A stretch of DNA of 64,000 nucleotides from Heliobacterium mobile (GCF_009720735.1 NZ_WNKU01000001.1:1-64000), one strand, 5' to 3'. Positions 7,769 to 17,003 are shown, counted from the stretch's first letter. The notes: generated by a model from the sequence alone, not told the origin. Numbers and translations are program-made.

Positions 7769-7930
7769 ATGGATTACAGTTTGAGCCTTGTATTCGCCCT
7801 ATTGATAAACATGCTCGTGATCAGAATCATCATGGAAGTGTTAGCTCGGTTTGGCATCGACTTCGTAGGGTTCTTTCGAGACTTGTGGAAAAAGCTAAAA
7901 AAGCAACGCCCGTCTTCACGGCCTCAATGA
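7769..7930 (+). CDS. small membrane protein (53 aa)
   Basis: AGGTGA lies 6 bases before the ATG. The product begins MDYSLSLVFALLINMLVIRI, one hydrophobic helix, followed by an amphipathic stretch (LARFGIDFVGFFRDL) and a basic tail KKLKKQRPSSRPQ. This is a typical membrane-associated microprotein with a positive-inside tail. No family is recognised. The terminator stem begins inside its last codons, which ties the gene to its own short transcript. Confidence 0.72.
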   Translation: MDYSLSLVFALLINMLVIRIIMEVLARFGIDFVGFFRDLWKKLKKQRPSSRPQ

Positions 7931-7969
7931 ACTACGTTCAGAGGAGGCTAGTTAGGACGGGCTTTTTTT
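7908..7969 (+). terminator. intrinsic terminator overlapping a gene end
   Basis: Outer stem GCCCGTC/GACGGGC with an inner GCCTC/GAGGC stem and seven T. The left arm is coding sequence of the 53-aa protein. Confidence 0.85.
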
Positions 7970-7988
7970 ACATGTTATCTTGAGCCCT

Positions 7989-8561
7989 TTAAAGAGGGCG
8001 ATTTTCGTCCATCTCTTGTCCCAGGAGCAATAGCTTATTCATCGTTTTCCAATTGCGTACCGTGGCAGGCACCTCTAGTTTCGCAAGTTGACTGGCAAGT
8101 TTTGAATTTCGAATACTCTGATGAAATAATAGATAAATATCCCGGCCCTCGATGAAGAACTCTTCATATTCACTGTTGTACTTTAATAAGGATTTTACGC
8201 TATCCTGTGAAAGGATATCTGTTAGCAAGGCGACGTACAGGCACTCGCTGTTCGATAACGATTCGATCTCCGACACCTTTTTCTCCGGAAAAGGGCAACG
8301 GACTATAATTTGTTCAAACTCTGCTAGAGTTCTTAAAATCACGGCGACTGAAAATCCAAAGCGTAGCTCGATTTGAGACTCGATTTTTTTACAGAGTGCA
8401 CTTTCCGGTTCGTCAGATTTTAATAGAAGATTGCCGCTTTGAATGTACGTTCGTACATCACCAAGCCCGACTGCTTCCAGTGATTTCTTTAACTCGGTCA
8501 TTTTAATGACGTTTTTTCCGCCAACATTAATTCCTCGTAAAAGGGCGACATACGTAGTCAA
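7989..8561 (-). CDS. DUF1697-family protein
   Basis: 190 aa. It starts with the family signature TTYVALLRGINVGGKNVIKM and continues with DVRTYIQSGNLLL, matching DUF1697, a small alpha/beta protein family of unknown function. The TTG start is chosen because it begins the family's conserved N-terminus and has AAAGGAG 8 bases upstream. The frame is open further upstream, into the DUF1501 gene, but that part is not family-like. About 77 bases separate it from the DUF1501 gene upstream on the same strand. Confidence 0.9.
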   Translation of the reverse strand: MTTYVALLRGINVGGKNVIKMTELKKSLEAVGLGDVRTYIQSGNLLLKSDEPESALCKKIESQIELRFGFSVAVILRTLAEFEQIIVRCPFPEKKVSEIESLSNSECLYVALLTDILSQDSVKSLLKYNSEYEEFFIEGRDIYLLFHQSIRNSKLASQLAKLEVPATVRNWKTMNKLLLLGQEMDENRPL

Positions 8562-8638
8562 GCAAACTTCTCCTTTACCTGCATTCAGGATAACTACGTT
8601 GAACTTTTTGAGATGGACCAGATGGACCACTTCGCGAC

Positions 8639-9868
8639 CTACAAAAAACCGACGGGTGCATATCGCGCCCCCAACACGGTTTCCGAAGACCCTCCCAGGA
8701 ACCGATCGATTAATGTAGCATAGAGGCACCGGAAATCGGTGGTATACTTCAAATCTCCTTGATCCAGGTCGGTCAACGACGGGTATTCCCCATAAAGCCC
8801 TCCCTTCACTGGCGCACCAATGAAAAAGACCGGTCCTGCCGTTCCGTGATCGGTGCCGCCCGAAGCGTTTTCATTCACGCGCCGGCCGAACTCGGAAAAG
8901 ATCATCAGCAGCACCTGATCAGCTTTCCCTGATTCATCCATATCCTGACAGAATCGGCTGACCGCATCGTCGACCTGCTTCAGTTGACTCGCCTGTGCCT
9001 GTACCTGTCCCGCGTGCGAGTCAAAACCAGCGAACTGTGTATAAAGGATTTGAGGCTGTGGTGGCTCGCCTTTGATCAACGCGGCTGCGTCGGCCAGTGC
9101 CAGACCCGGAACGGTACTGAGGTAGCCTTCTCTCGTAGGTTTGAGACGGTGTACTTTTTCTACAGATACGACTAGGCTATTCCCTTTTTGTCTTACCAAG
9201 CGGTAGGGAGCGGTGGAAGAGGAGCTGTTCGGGGAATCTGGGGTATACATCTGTTTGAAAGCGTCAACCATGGCTGTGTCCTTGGACAAGGAGTAACTTG
9301 ATAGGGAAGGAATGACCGGTACGGATAAATCCCCTGACAGTGCCAGCAGCATTTGATTACTTATGACGACGGCACGCAAGGGGTGATTTATATCGGGTGT
9401 AGACTCCATGTATCTTGCCAGCCATCCTTTTCGAGCTTGCACATCGGGGTCGGCCAGATTCCAGATATCCATCGAACGGAAGTGGGAGCGGTCCGGATTC
9501 GGATAACCTACCCCTTGCACGATGGCGACGCGGCCGGCACCGTAGAGTTTATGTATACCGGCGAGGGACGGCGCCAACCCCAGCCCGTTTTCGAGGGGCA
9601 GCACTGTATCCGCTTTGATCGCGATGGTGGGACGGTTCTTGTAATAGGCTTCATCCCGATAAGGAACTACGGTGTTCAGCCCGTCATTCCCACCGGCCAA
9701 TTGGACGACGACCAGGGTCCTATCACTACGGGGTGCCTTGTTTTGGTGAGCCAAAGGGGAACTGTTTGTGAAAAAGCCGCTGCGCCATCCGGCGAGGGCA
9801 GCCGTTCCTAATCCCGCAGCCGCAATCCCGGTGCCGACAAGAAACTGTCTGCGTGTAAAGGAATTTAT
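8639..9868 (-). CDS. DUF1501-family secreted protein with Tat signal, non-standard start
   Basis: About 409 aa. The core has VVVQLAGGNDGLNTVVPY, FAGFDSHAGQ and FSEFGRRVNENASGGTDHG, which are hallmarks of DUF1501, an alkaline-phosphatase/sulfatase-like family usually paired with DUF1800. The frame continues upstream of the first standard start (TTG at 9754) through a clear twin-arginine signal: TRRQFLVG, then an Ala/Gly-rich helix ending AALAG. No ATG, GTG or TTG lies between the DUF1800 stop (9881-9883) and this signal. The best candidate is ATA at 9868-9866 with AGGGGG 8 bases upstream, so the listed start is inferred. Translationally linked to the DUF1800 gene just upstream. Confidence 0.88.
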   Translation of the reverse strand: MNSFTRRQFLVGTGIAAAGLGTAALAGWRSGFFTNSSPLAHQNKAPRSDRTLVVVQLAGGNDGLNTVVPYRDEAYYKNRPTIAIKADTVLPLENGLGLAPSLAGIHKLYGAGRVAIVQGVGYPNPDRSHFRSMDIWNLADPDVQARKGWLARYMESTPDINHPLRAVVISNQMLLALSGDLSVPVIPSLSSYSLSKDTAMVDAFKQMYTPDSPNSSSSTAPYRLVRQKGNSLVVSVEKVHRLKPTREGYLSTVPGLALADAAALIKGEPPQPQILYTQFAGFDSHAGQVQAQASQLKQVDDAVSRFCQDMDESGKADQVLLMIFSEFGRRVNENASGGTDHGTAGPVFFIGAPVKGGLYGEYPSLTDLDQGDLKYTTDFRCLYATLIDRFLGGSSETVLGARYAPVGFL

Positions 9869-9880
9869 GACGTCCGCCCC

Positions 9881-11215
9881 CTACATCTTCTGATTTTCAG
9901 GTGAGATGAGTAACAGCGCCAGAAGTCCCTGAGCTTTCGTCAGGGACCAGTCGCCCTTTGAGAAATGCAGCAGAGCTTCGCGAGTGTTCGCTGTCAAGGT
10001 AAGACATAAGATACTTGACCACTCTTCGATAGCGGCTTCTGCCGAGGGGGGCATATTTTGTCCCAGGGGGCCTTCTTTGGCCAATCGAGCAGCCTCCTGG
10101 GCAAAGTGAAAGCGCGAGCGCAATGTGGCACTGTTCAGCCAGATCTCACCACTGGGCCAACCGGCCACATTGGGGGGCTGAAAAAGCAGTTGTCCCATTT
10201 CGTTTAGCCAGTGGGAAATTTGATCTGCCGTCAGATGGATACCAGTGAGGCGGACAGTTTCCGCAAGAAACTGTGTGGGATTTTTGACTAGGCTATGTTT
10301 TTCAGCGGCTTGATAAAATTCCTCACGGGTGAAGAGAACTCCCAGAAGCGTTTTCATATCATATTGGCTGTTACGATAAAGGTCTGCTAATTCCCGGACC
10401 AGTTCCGGCTCGGGATTTTCCCGGTAAAAATGACGGCATACTTTTGTGGTGATAAACTCGGCTGTTCGGGGATGTTCCAGTAACAACTCAACGATACCAT
10501 CAGCATCGAAGTTATCGCTTTTTCCGAAGATAGTCTTCACACTTTGGTCGTGAAGCTCCTGGCGGAAGACGCTTGCACCTGTTTTATCCAGTTGCCAGCC
10601 GGTGAACGCTCGGGCGGCCGCTTTTATGTCGTCTTCGTTGTAACTCCCTACTCCCAAGGTAAAGAGTTCCATCACTTCGCGGGCATAGTTCTCATTAGGT
10701 GCTCGGGAAGTGTTGCGGTAGCCGTCAAGCCAGATCAGCATGGCCGTATTCTTGGTAATCGCTTTTAGTAGGTCGCCAAATTTACCTAGACCGAACCGGT
10801 AAAAGAGGTCATATTGCTGTGCCATATAAAGGCTGCGGTTTACTTTGACGAGAGAAGTGGCGAAGTGGTTGTGCCAAAAAAGGGCCATCTTTTCCTGAAG
10901 CGGAAAAGTGCCTTCGGTGATGCGTTTGATCCAGGCGGCCGGCATCGCTTTATAGTTGTTTTGTTCCCGCTGACGGCGGGCTTTTCGCTCTTCTTCGTCT
11001 TTCAGTGGTTGATTACCGTCGTCGTTGATGTATGTACTCATAGAAAGAGGATGAGGATCTTCGCGCAACCACGACTCCGGTACATCCGCATTATTCGGGA
11101 CAGGGTAAAAGGAGCTGCCAGCCCAGCCAGCTCGCAGCAGCAGTGCATGGCGGCGTTTTTCACTCTGTTCAGCCAACTGGCATAACCTACCTTTCTCAGG
11201 AGCCCTTCCTTCCAT
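9881..11215 (-). CDS. DUF1800-family protein
   Basis: About 444 aa with family motifs WHNHFATS, RAPNENYAREVMELFTLG, AARAFTGW and PPNVAGWPSG. DUF1800 proteins are usually encoded with DUF1501 partners, as here; their biochemical role is not established. The N-terminus is odd: HALLLRAGWAGS matches the start of the family, but the next 30-40 residues of the usual domain seem to be missing before PESWLRED. The start is uncertain (ATG 11215 or TTG 11176). The frame extends to 11302 but that part overlaps the terminator of the upstream gene. A fossil of a second copy lies at 600-724. Confidence 0.9.
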   Translation of the reverse strand: MEGRAPEKGRLCQLAEQSEKRRHALLLRAGWAGSSFYPVPNNADVPESWLREDPHPLSMSTYINDDGNQPLKDEEERKARRQREQNNYKAMPAAWIKRITEGTFPLQEKMALFWHNHFATSLVKVNRSLYMAQQYDLFYRFGLGKFGDLLKAITKNTAMLIWLDGYRNTSRAPNENYAREVMELFTLGVGSYNEDDIKAAARAFTGWQLDKTGASVFRQELHDQSVKTIFGKSDNFDADGIVELLLEHPRTAEFITTKVCRHFYRENPEPELVRELADLYRNSQYDMKTLLGVLFTREEFYQAAEKHSLVKNPTQFLAETVRLTGIHLTADQISHWLNEMGQLLFQPPNVAGWPSGEIWLNSATLRSRFHFAQEAARLAKEGPLGQNMPPSAEAAIEEWSSILCLTLTANTREALLHFSKGDWSLTKAQGLLALLLISPENQKM

Positions 11216-11280
11216 TGTAGCACCAAAGGCACCTGAGGTCTGTAAACTTCCCCAAGATAACCCATCGATGAGATAAAAAG

Positions 11281-11320
11281 GCCCAGAAAAGACGCTCGTC
11301 ACGGTGAGCTTTTTCTGGGC
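11281..11320 (-). terminator. intrinsic terminator of the DMT exporter gene
   Basis: Arms GCCCAGAAAA and TTTTCTGGGC, perfect over 10 bases, with a T run on the minus strand beyond the stem. It separates the exporter gene from the DUF1800 gene downstream. Confidence 0.8.
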
Positions 11321-11342
11321 TTAGAGACGGATGGTGGGTGTT

Positions 11343-12263
11343 TTAGGCCGGACCTTCCTCGGCCGATTCGCTGGGGCGGCTATGTAATATCATGCCGGCG
11401 ATGACAAGCATCATGCCTGCGAAACCGCTCGTCGATGGTAAGGCGCCGCCTAAAAAGAACATATCGCCCAACAGCGAAAAGATGATTTCACCAGCTTGTG
11501 TTGCCTCGACGGCCGCCAACTGGTGGGGATGATTTTTGGCTATGTCTGTGGCCATGAAAAATAAGGTGGTCGCGATCACGCCAGAACTGACGGCGACGTT
11601 AAAGGACTGTTCGATTTGACCCAGGCTCGGCAGAGCGGTTGCGAACAAACCGTATAGGGATAAGAGAAGCCAAAAGGGCATACTCGCTAGGGTCATCCCT
11701 AAGATACGCTGGTAGGTATCTAATTTTCCCGCACAGAGGAGGATCATCTTTCGGTTCCCCAAAGGATAAGCGATAGCCCCGACGAGGACTGGGAAGGAGC
11801 CGATCAAGATCTCTTGGAGAGAAAGTGTATCGAATTGTACTTTTTGCATGATCAAAATGCCGAACAATATGACCATAGAATAGAGCACGCTTTTCCTGGG
11901 GATTTTTTGGCCACGATAAATCAAGGGGATCAATAACGTGCCGGCTACGATGGTGACTTGCCACATCCCCGCGATTAACCAAGAAGGGCCATAGGTAGCG
12001 GCGTAACAGAGTGGAGTGTAAAAAAGTCCAAAGCCGACGGTGCTCCACAAGATCCACCAACTGAGATGTCCTTTCATCACAGACAAGAGCTCTGCGAGAT
12101 TGCCTCGCAGATAGACGATGATGAGGAAAAAGGGCAGCGTGAAAAAATAGCGTAAGCTGGCACTCCAAACCCAACTTCCCCCGGAAAGTTCCATCAGCCT
12201 GTTTAGAACAAAGGTGATTCCGAAGAAAGCCGATGCGAAGATACCAAGAATGATCGGTTTCAA
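11343..12263 (-). CDS. DMT-superfamily multidrug/metabolite exporter
   Basis: 306 aa with about ten hydrophobic segments throughout and no signal peptide. The start IILGIFASAFFGITFVLNRLMELSGGSWVW and the two-repeat layout fit the drug/metabolite transporter superfamily (EamA or the multidrug-resistance-efflux subgroup). It should act in the cytoplasmic membrane as a proton-coupled exporter; the substrate cannot be told. AAGGAGG is present upstream of the ATG on the minus strand. Monocistronic, closed by the hairpin at 11281-11320. Confidence 0.9.
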   Translation of the reverse strand: MKPIILGIFASAFFGITFVLNRLMELSGGSWVWSASLRYFFTLPFFLIIVYLRGNLAELLSVMKGHLSWWILWSTVGFGLFYTPLCYAATYGPSWLIAGMWQVTIVAGTLLIPLIYRGQKIPRKSVLYSMVILFGILIMQKVQFDTLSLQEILIGSFPVLVGAIAYPLGNRKMILLCAGKLDTYQRILGMTLASMPFWLLLSLYGLFATALPSLGQIEQSFNVAVSSGVIATTLFFMATDIAKNHPHQLAAVEATQAGEIIFSLLGDMFFLGGALPSTSGFAGMMLVIAGMILHSRPSESAEEGPA

Positions 12264-12520
12264 AGACGGCCTCCTTGTTTTTTATAAAGTTTAGCGAAGT
12301 ATAGGGCTCTCCTTAAAATTATACAATGGAAACAAGCCATAAAGAATTAGGTTTAGTTAGAATCTATCTGGAGGAGTTCCTTGATTTGTGTGGAATTTAA
12401 TCTCGTGGAATAAGCATACAAGAATATACATATATGAACGACATCGCCGGTGTTGCATACTGGGCGTTACGCAATCGGTGTGTTGACGAGACGAAGGGGA
12501 AATCGGGGGTAGGTCGACCG

Positions 12521-14302
12521 ATGAACTGTCCAAACACTCCTGCCAAGAAAATGGCCGCCTTAACGATGACGTTGACAATGGCGTTGCTGCTTGGGCAGCC
12601 GATTTGGATACCGGAAGCGTCCATTCGAACAGCGGAAGCCTCCTTTCCGGAAAACAAAGGCGAGACAGTTGCACAGGCGGACACGGGGGAGACTCCTGAA
12701 CCTTCCTCAGAGGTGATAGCACGCGCTGATGAGCTCTTACAGGCGCTGATCGAATCCAACCCCGCATTAGGTAGGTTGAAGCTGCAAGGCAAATCGAAAG
12801 AATTCGTTGAAGGTACAGCCACGCAAGCCCTTTATTCCGGCTGTACATCTACCTGGAACATCACCTTAGGTAGTGAGAATGCAGATGAATGGGCACAGCT
12901 AACGGTGGATGGGCAGTCGGGAGAAGCGATCCGCTTTTGTTGGAACAACTATGTAGCTTCGAAAGAAAAGAATTTGACGGAAGAGCGAGCCAGAGAAGTG
13001 GCTTCGTCCTTTCTAAAGACTGTTGCCGGTGAACAATTTTCCGTATATCGCATCAAGGAAGAAAGCCTAATCGAAAATGGAGAGTTTGCTTTTCAACGAA
13101 CCGTTCGATTCGAACGTTTGATAAACGGCATCCCCCTGTTGAATTGTGGCTGGTATGTCGTTGTTGACGCATACGGACGCATCAATGACGCGAGGTTAGA
13201 GGGTCCTCATAATTTTTCCGATGCCTCTTTTCCGAAACCGACCGGCCTGTTACCGGTCGAAGAACTCAAGGCAAAGGTCGATAAGTGGTTACCATTTCAG
13301 TTGTCCTATAGACCAATGACATCGGACGATTCGAAACAAGGCCCTCCTAAAGCCGGCCTCGTTTACACACCCGTGGTGACCGGAATCGTATTGGCAGACG
13401 CCGTGACAGGAGAGGCGCCGCCATCCCACAAGTCGGAAAGCGAGGTTTTCCGCTTCAAGGGCGATGATCGCAACATCATAGGCAATGAAGCAGAGGCGGT
13501 TCAGTGGTTGAAGCGAACCTGGGGAGTCGATGTCCAGACCATGGAACAGATAAAGGTTCCTATGCCTGGTCATGAGCCTGCCGAGGTATTATATCGTTGT
13601 CGAGTGCCCTTTAAGGGAGGTGTAGCCGTCAAGTCAGGAACGACCGATTCAGGAAATGGCTCCGAGCAGGGATGGGTCAGGGAATACAATATCGCCGTGG
13701 AACCAACGACGGGAAAGTTTATCCGTTATAGCGTGATTCAAAGCGGTGAGGACATCCCACAACTGTCCTTACCGGAAGATCAGGTGAAGGAAAAAGCCCG
13801 CCGATGCCTGGAAAATATGCTGGGCAACGGTGAGTACGATGTAGAGATGGAAATGCTGGACCGTACGGTCCACATCCCTGAATGGGTCGATCACAGCCGG
13901 TTTTTAAAGGGCGAGTTTATTCCCGATGGACTTTATAATTTCCATTTCCGCTTCAGGCATTATGGCATACCGGACGGGGAGATTGGTGCATCTTGTCTGG
14001 TCAACAGTAATACTGGCGATATAAACTTGGAGCAGTTGAAATACCCTCAAATGAGGAACTACCCGGATCCGTCTAAAGCGGTCTCGGTAGACAGGGTTAA
14101 GGCGGCTTATCTGAAAAAGTGGACGCCCCGATTAGTCTACGAATGGCCTGATTTTTGCGGACAAGGAGCGCCGAAAGCCAATCTCTGCTATACCATTTCT
14201 GATGAAATGGTGGGGATTACATATGACGCCCTTACCGGGGAAGAGATGAGCCTGTATACTCCTAGTTCAAGTGGAACCATAATGTTTGATTGGATTCATT
14301 GA
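12521..14302 (+). CDS. YcdB/YcdC-domain secreted protein
   Basis: About 593 aa. A signal peptide (MNCPNTPAKKMAALTMTLTM and following hydrophobic residues) precedes two YcdB/YcdC-like (PepSY-related) repeats, recognisable by LTEERAREVASSFLK, YRPMTSDD, LVYTPVVTG, VNSNTGDI and ITYDALTGEEM. Bacillus and Clostridia encode such proteins of unknown function at the cell surface, often linked to sporulation. The frame is open from 12434, but the ATG at 12521 puts the signal peptide at the N-terminus. Monocistronic with a strong terminator. A fossil piece of a related gene lies at 7687-7743. Confidence 0.85.
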   Translation: MNCPNTPAKKMAALTMTLTMALLLGQPIWIPEASIRTAEASFPENKGETVAQADTGETPEPSSEVIARADELLQALIESNPALGRLKLQGKSKEFVEGTATQALYSGCTSTWNITLGSENADEWAQLTVDGQSGEAIRFCWNNYVASKEKNLTEERAREVASSFLKTVAGEQFSVYRIKEESLIENGEFAFQRTVRFERLINGIPLLNCGWYVVVDAYGRINDARLEGPHNFSDASFPKPTGLLPVEELKAKVDKWLPFQLSYRPMTSDDSKQGPPKAGLVYTPVVTGIVLADAVTGEAPPSHKSESEVFRFKGDDRNIIGNEAEAVQWLKRTWGVDVQTMEQIKVPMPGHEPAEVLYRCRVPFKGGVAVKSGTTDSGNGSEQGWVREYNIAVEPTTGKFIRYSVIQSGEDIPQLSLPEDQVKEKARRCLENMLGNGEYDVEMEMLDRTVHIPEWVDHSRFLKGEFIPDGLYNFHFRFRHYGIPDGEIGASCLVNSNTGDINLEQLKYPQMRNYPDPSKAVSVDRVKAAYLKKWTPRLVYEWPDFCGQGAPKANLCYTISDEMVGITYDALTGEEMSLYTPSSSGTIMFDWIH

Positions 14303-14334
14303 AAAACCGCCATGGTCTGGCGGTTTTTCTTTTT
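14302..14334 (+). terminator. intrinsic terminator
   Basis: Perfect stem AAAAACCGCC/GGCGGTTTTT with a 7-base loop, followed by CTTTTT, immediately after the YcdB-like gene. Confidence 0.92.
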
Positions 14335-14508
14335 GAACGGAACGACAAGATAATAGCGAAAAGATATTGTGAAAAAATCCAAAGTGTTTTCTCTGCTCCC
14401 AGGTGAGAACGCTTCGCTGTAAAAGGTATAGGCGAAACTAAAGTGGGGAAAATGATTTCGAGTTTTTGCAACTTCACCACAGTACCGCACTTCAGAGGAG
14501 GACCTTGC

Positions 14509-15159
14509 GTGAACAACTTTCGAAGAATGTTGACTGTAAACATACTCGTCTTAGCCTTACTCGCCGGTGGGGCGATAGCCGCTGTATACTTTTATAATCG
14601 AGCGATCAATTATGTGACGACAAACAATGCACGTATTGATGCGACTCGTGTCACCATTACACCATCCGCTTCAGGTCAATTGATCGGTTGGAATGGGGAC
14701 ATCGGAAAAAAGTATGCCCCCGGTGAGCGTGTCGGCATGATTCAACCCGCCGTCCCGGGTGCCCCGCCTGTAGATGTGACATTTCCGATGAGTGCGACGA
14801 TCGTACAGCAATCGGCCGTGAAAAACTCCTTTGTCGCCGCCGGCACACCATTGGCTTACGCCTACGATATGGATAATCTTTACGTGACGGCGAACATCAA
14901 TGAAAACGACTTAAGCAAGGTCGCAGTCGGACAGAACGTTGACATCACTGTCGATGCTTTCCCCGGAACACTCCTCAGCGGTAAGGTTAACCGCATCGGA
15001 ATGACGACGGCAGGGACATTTACCTTGTTACCGGAACAAAACACCAACGCCAATTATACGAAGGTCGCTCAGCTGGTTCCCATATCCATCGCGTTGGATG
15101 GAACGAAAGGGCTCGACATTAAACCAGGGTTGAGTGCCAACGTAAGAATCCACCGTTAG
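14509..15159 (+). CDS. HlyD/EmrA-like membrane fusion protein
   Basis: 216 aa. One N-terminal transmembrane helix (about residues 6-27), then the lipoyl/barrel-sandwich region NNARIDATRVTITPSASGQL and the beta-barrel part YVTANINENDLSKVAVGQNVDITVDAFPG. It lacks the long coiled-coil hairpin of Gram-negative EmrA (about 390 aa), as is usual in Gram-positives. The GTG start is chosen for AGAGGAGGA 6 bases upstream. Eleven bases separate it from the DHA2 transporter gene, so the two form an efflux operon. Partner and substrate class are inferred from the pair. Confidence 0.88.
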   Translation: MNNFRRMLTVNILVLALLAGGAIAAVYFYNRAINYVTTNNARIDATRVTITPSASGQLIGWNGDIGKKYAPGERVGMIQPAVPGAPPVDVTFPMSATIVQQSAVKNSFVAAGTPLAYAYDMDNLYVTANINENDLSKVAVGQNVDITVDAFPGTLLSGKVNRIGMTTAGTFTLLPEQNTNANYTKVAQLVPISIALDGTKGLDIKPGLSANVRIHR

Positions 15160-15169
15160 GAGTGGGGTC

Positions 15170-16945
15170 ATGGTTCTTGAGTATTTGATAGGCTATCTCA
15201 TCTTCGCCCTCATTGTCATCGCAGCGGCCTATGCGTTGTATATCTATAGAACCAATGAGAATCTGCCCGAAAATGAACCTCCTGTCATAGACCCTACCTT
15301 CACGGGAATGATCTCCGGACCCGTGACGGAGCCCTTTGAGACTCCCCATCACGAACTTGCCCGCAGCGAAGGTGAAGTAAGGCAAGTCAACCCATCTCCG
15401 CAGGAGGTCAACGAACCGCTACAGGAACTTCCTGTCGGACGAATCGTCACGGTCATGATGTTGGGGGCCTTTGTATCCATCCTCAACCAAACGTTGATTA
15501 ACGTAGCGATTCCCCACATGATGAATGACTTCAATGTCTCAGCCAGTACCATCCAATGGCTCATTACCGGATTTATGCTCGTCAACGGCATCCTCATTCC
15601 GATCAGCGCCTTTTTAATGGAGACTTTTAGTACGAGACAATTGTTCATCGCGGCGATGATTTCCTTTACCATAGGTTCGGTGATCTGTGGTTTCGCCAAC
15701 TCCTTCGCCGTGATGATGATTGGTCGTGTGGTCCAAGCGGTAGGAGCTGGGATCCTTATGCCGCAAGTGATGAACGTATTCCTGACGGTGTTTCCACCGG
15801 AAAAGCGGGGCACGGCGATGGGAACCATGGGTGTGGCCATGATTTTCGCCCCTGCTGTAGGACCGACCTTGGCCGGGTGGATTGTGCAAAACTATACCTG
15901 GCGCATCCTCTTTTTCATCATGGTTCCCATCGGCATTATCGACATCGTCATCGCAATCAAGTGGTTGTCCAATGTGGCTAAACTGACTTATCCCGAGTTC
16001 GATATCTGGGGAGTGGTCTTTTCCACCGTTGGTTTCGGAGGGCTCCTTTACGGGTTTAGTCGAGCCGGGACTGTCGGGTGGGGTTCGGCAGAAGTGATCC
16101 TCTTTGTAACACTTGGCGTTATCGGTGTCGCCTTGTTTATCTGGCGTGAATTGACCGTAGAAAACCCGATGCTGGAGTTCCGTGTTTTTCGCTACGGTAT
16201 TTTCTCTCTGACGACGGCGATCAGTTCGATCACAAACATGGCCATGTTTGCAGCCATGCTCCTTTTACCGATATACCTACAGAATATCCGTGGCTTTACG
16301 CCCCTGCAGTCCGGCTTATTGTTGCTGCCGGGAGCATTGATCATGGGGGTCATGTCACCGATTTCAGGAGCCCTTTTCGATCGCATCGGTGTTCGTCCAC
16401 TCGCTATCGTTGGGTTGCTGATCACAGCAGCAGCTAATTATGAGTTCGCGAAACTGACGGCGACGACCACCTACCACAATATCGTCTTGATCTACTGCTT
16501 GCGAAGCTTTGGAATGTCCTTATTGATGATGACTGTAATGACGGCAGGCCTCAATCAACTCCCCGGCTATCTAAACAGCCATGGAACAGCCATGTCCAAT
16601 ACGATACGACAAGTGGCTGGATCGTTAGGCACCGCGTTGTTGGTGACGATCATGACCAACCGCACCAGTGTACATCTGGGAGATTATATGAGTGCGATGG
16701 TCTCCAGCAATCCGTCAGTCAATCAGCAATTCGGTGGAATTACACACGCTTTGGCATTAGGCACAGGCGTGACGGCAGCCCAAGCTCAAGGGTTAGCGAC
16801 CACTGTTGTCTATGGCTTATCGGCCAAATATTCGGCGATCGCTGGGATTAACGACGCTTTTTTGGTGGCGACGGGAATTATCCTGTTGGCCTGGGTGATG
16901 TCTTTCTTTATTCGAAGGGTCCCTTATGGGAAGACTGAGTCGTAA
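15170..16945 (+). CDS. EmrB/QacA-type (DHA2) drug:H+ antiporter with N-terminal anchor
   Basis: 591 aa, longer than the usual roughly 500. Residues about 90-585 form the 14-helix MFS domain. Motifs seen: FVSILNQTLINVAIPHM, VQAVGAGILMPQVMNV (motif C region) and GRVVQAVGAG. An extra N-terminal part of about 85 residues contains one transmembrane helix (about 5-25) and a Pro/Glu-rich linker. AGGAGTGGGG precedes the ATG. It works with the fusion protein upstream to export hydrophobic compounds; the substrate is unknown. No regulator is adjacent. Confidence 0.93.
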   Translation: MVLEYLIGYLIFALIVIAAAYALYIYRTNENLPENEPPVIDPTFTGMISGPVTEPFETPHHELARSEGEVRQVNPSPQEVNEPLQELPVGRIVTVMMLGAFVSILNQTLINVAIPHMMNDFNVSASTIQWLITGFMLVNGILIPISAFLMETFSTRQLFIAAMISFTIGSVICGFANSFAVMMIGRVVQAVGAGILMPQVMNVFLTVFPPEKRGTAMGTMGVAMIFAPAVGPTLAGWIVQNYTWRILFFIMVPIGIIDIVIAIKWLSNVAKLTYPEFDIWGVVFSTVGFGGLLYGFSRAGTVGWGSAEVILFVTLGVIGVALFIWRELTVENPMLEFRVFRYGIFSLTTAISSITNMAMFAAMLLLPIYLQNIRGFTPLQSGLLLLPGALIMGVMSPISGALFDRIGVRPLAIVGLLITAAANYEFAKLTATTTYHNIVLIYCLRSFGMSLLMMTVMTAGLNQLPGYLNSHGTAMSNTIRQVAGSLGTALLVTIMTNRTSVHLGDYMSAMVSSNPSVNQQFGGITHALALGTGVTAAQAQGLATTVVYGLSAKYSAIAGINDAFLVATGIILLAWVMSFFIRRVPYGKTES

Positions 16946-16969
16946 CGAGAGATTCATAAACAAAAGAAA

Positions 16970-17003
16970 CCTAACGATACAAGATTATCGCTGGGCTTTT
17001 TTA
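16970..17003 (+). terminator. intrinsic terminator
   Basis: Imperfect stem CCTAACGATA/TATCGCTGGG followed by CTTTTTT, ending the efflux operon. Confidence 0.75.

Noticed and set aside
9866-9883. In-frame TAG between the DUF1800 and DUF1501 genes as a pyrrolysine codon
   Set aside because: The DUF1800 protein ends at its usual place, and the DUF1501 part begins with its own Tat signal, so two proteins are far more likely than one read-through product.
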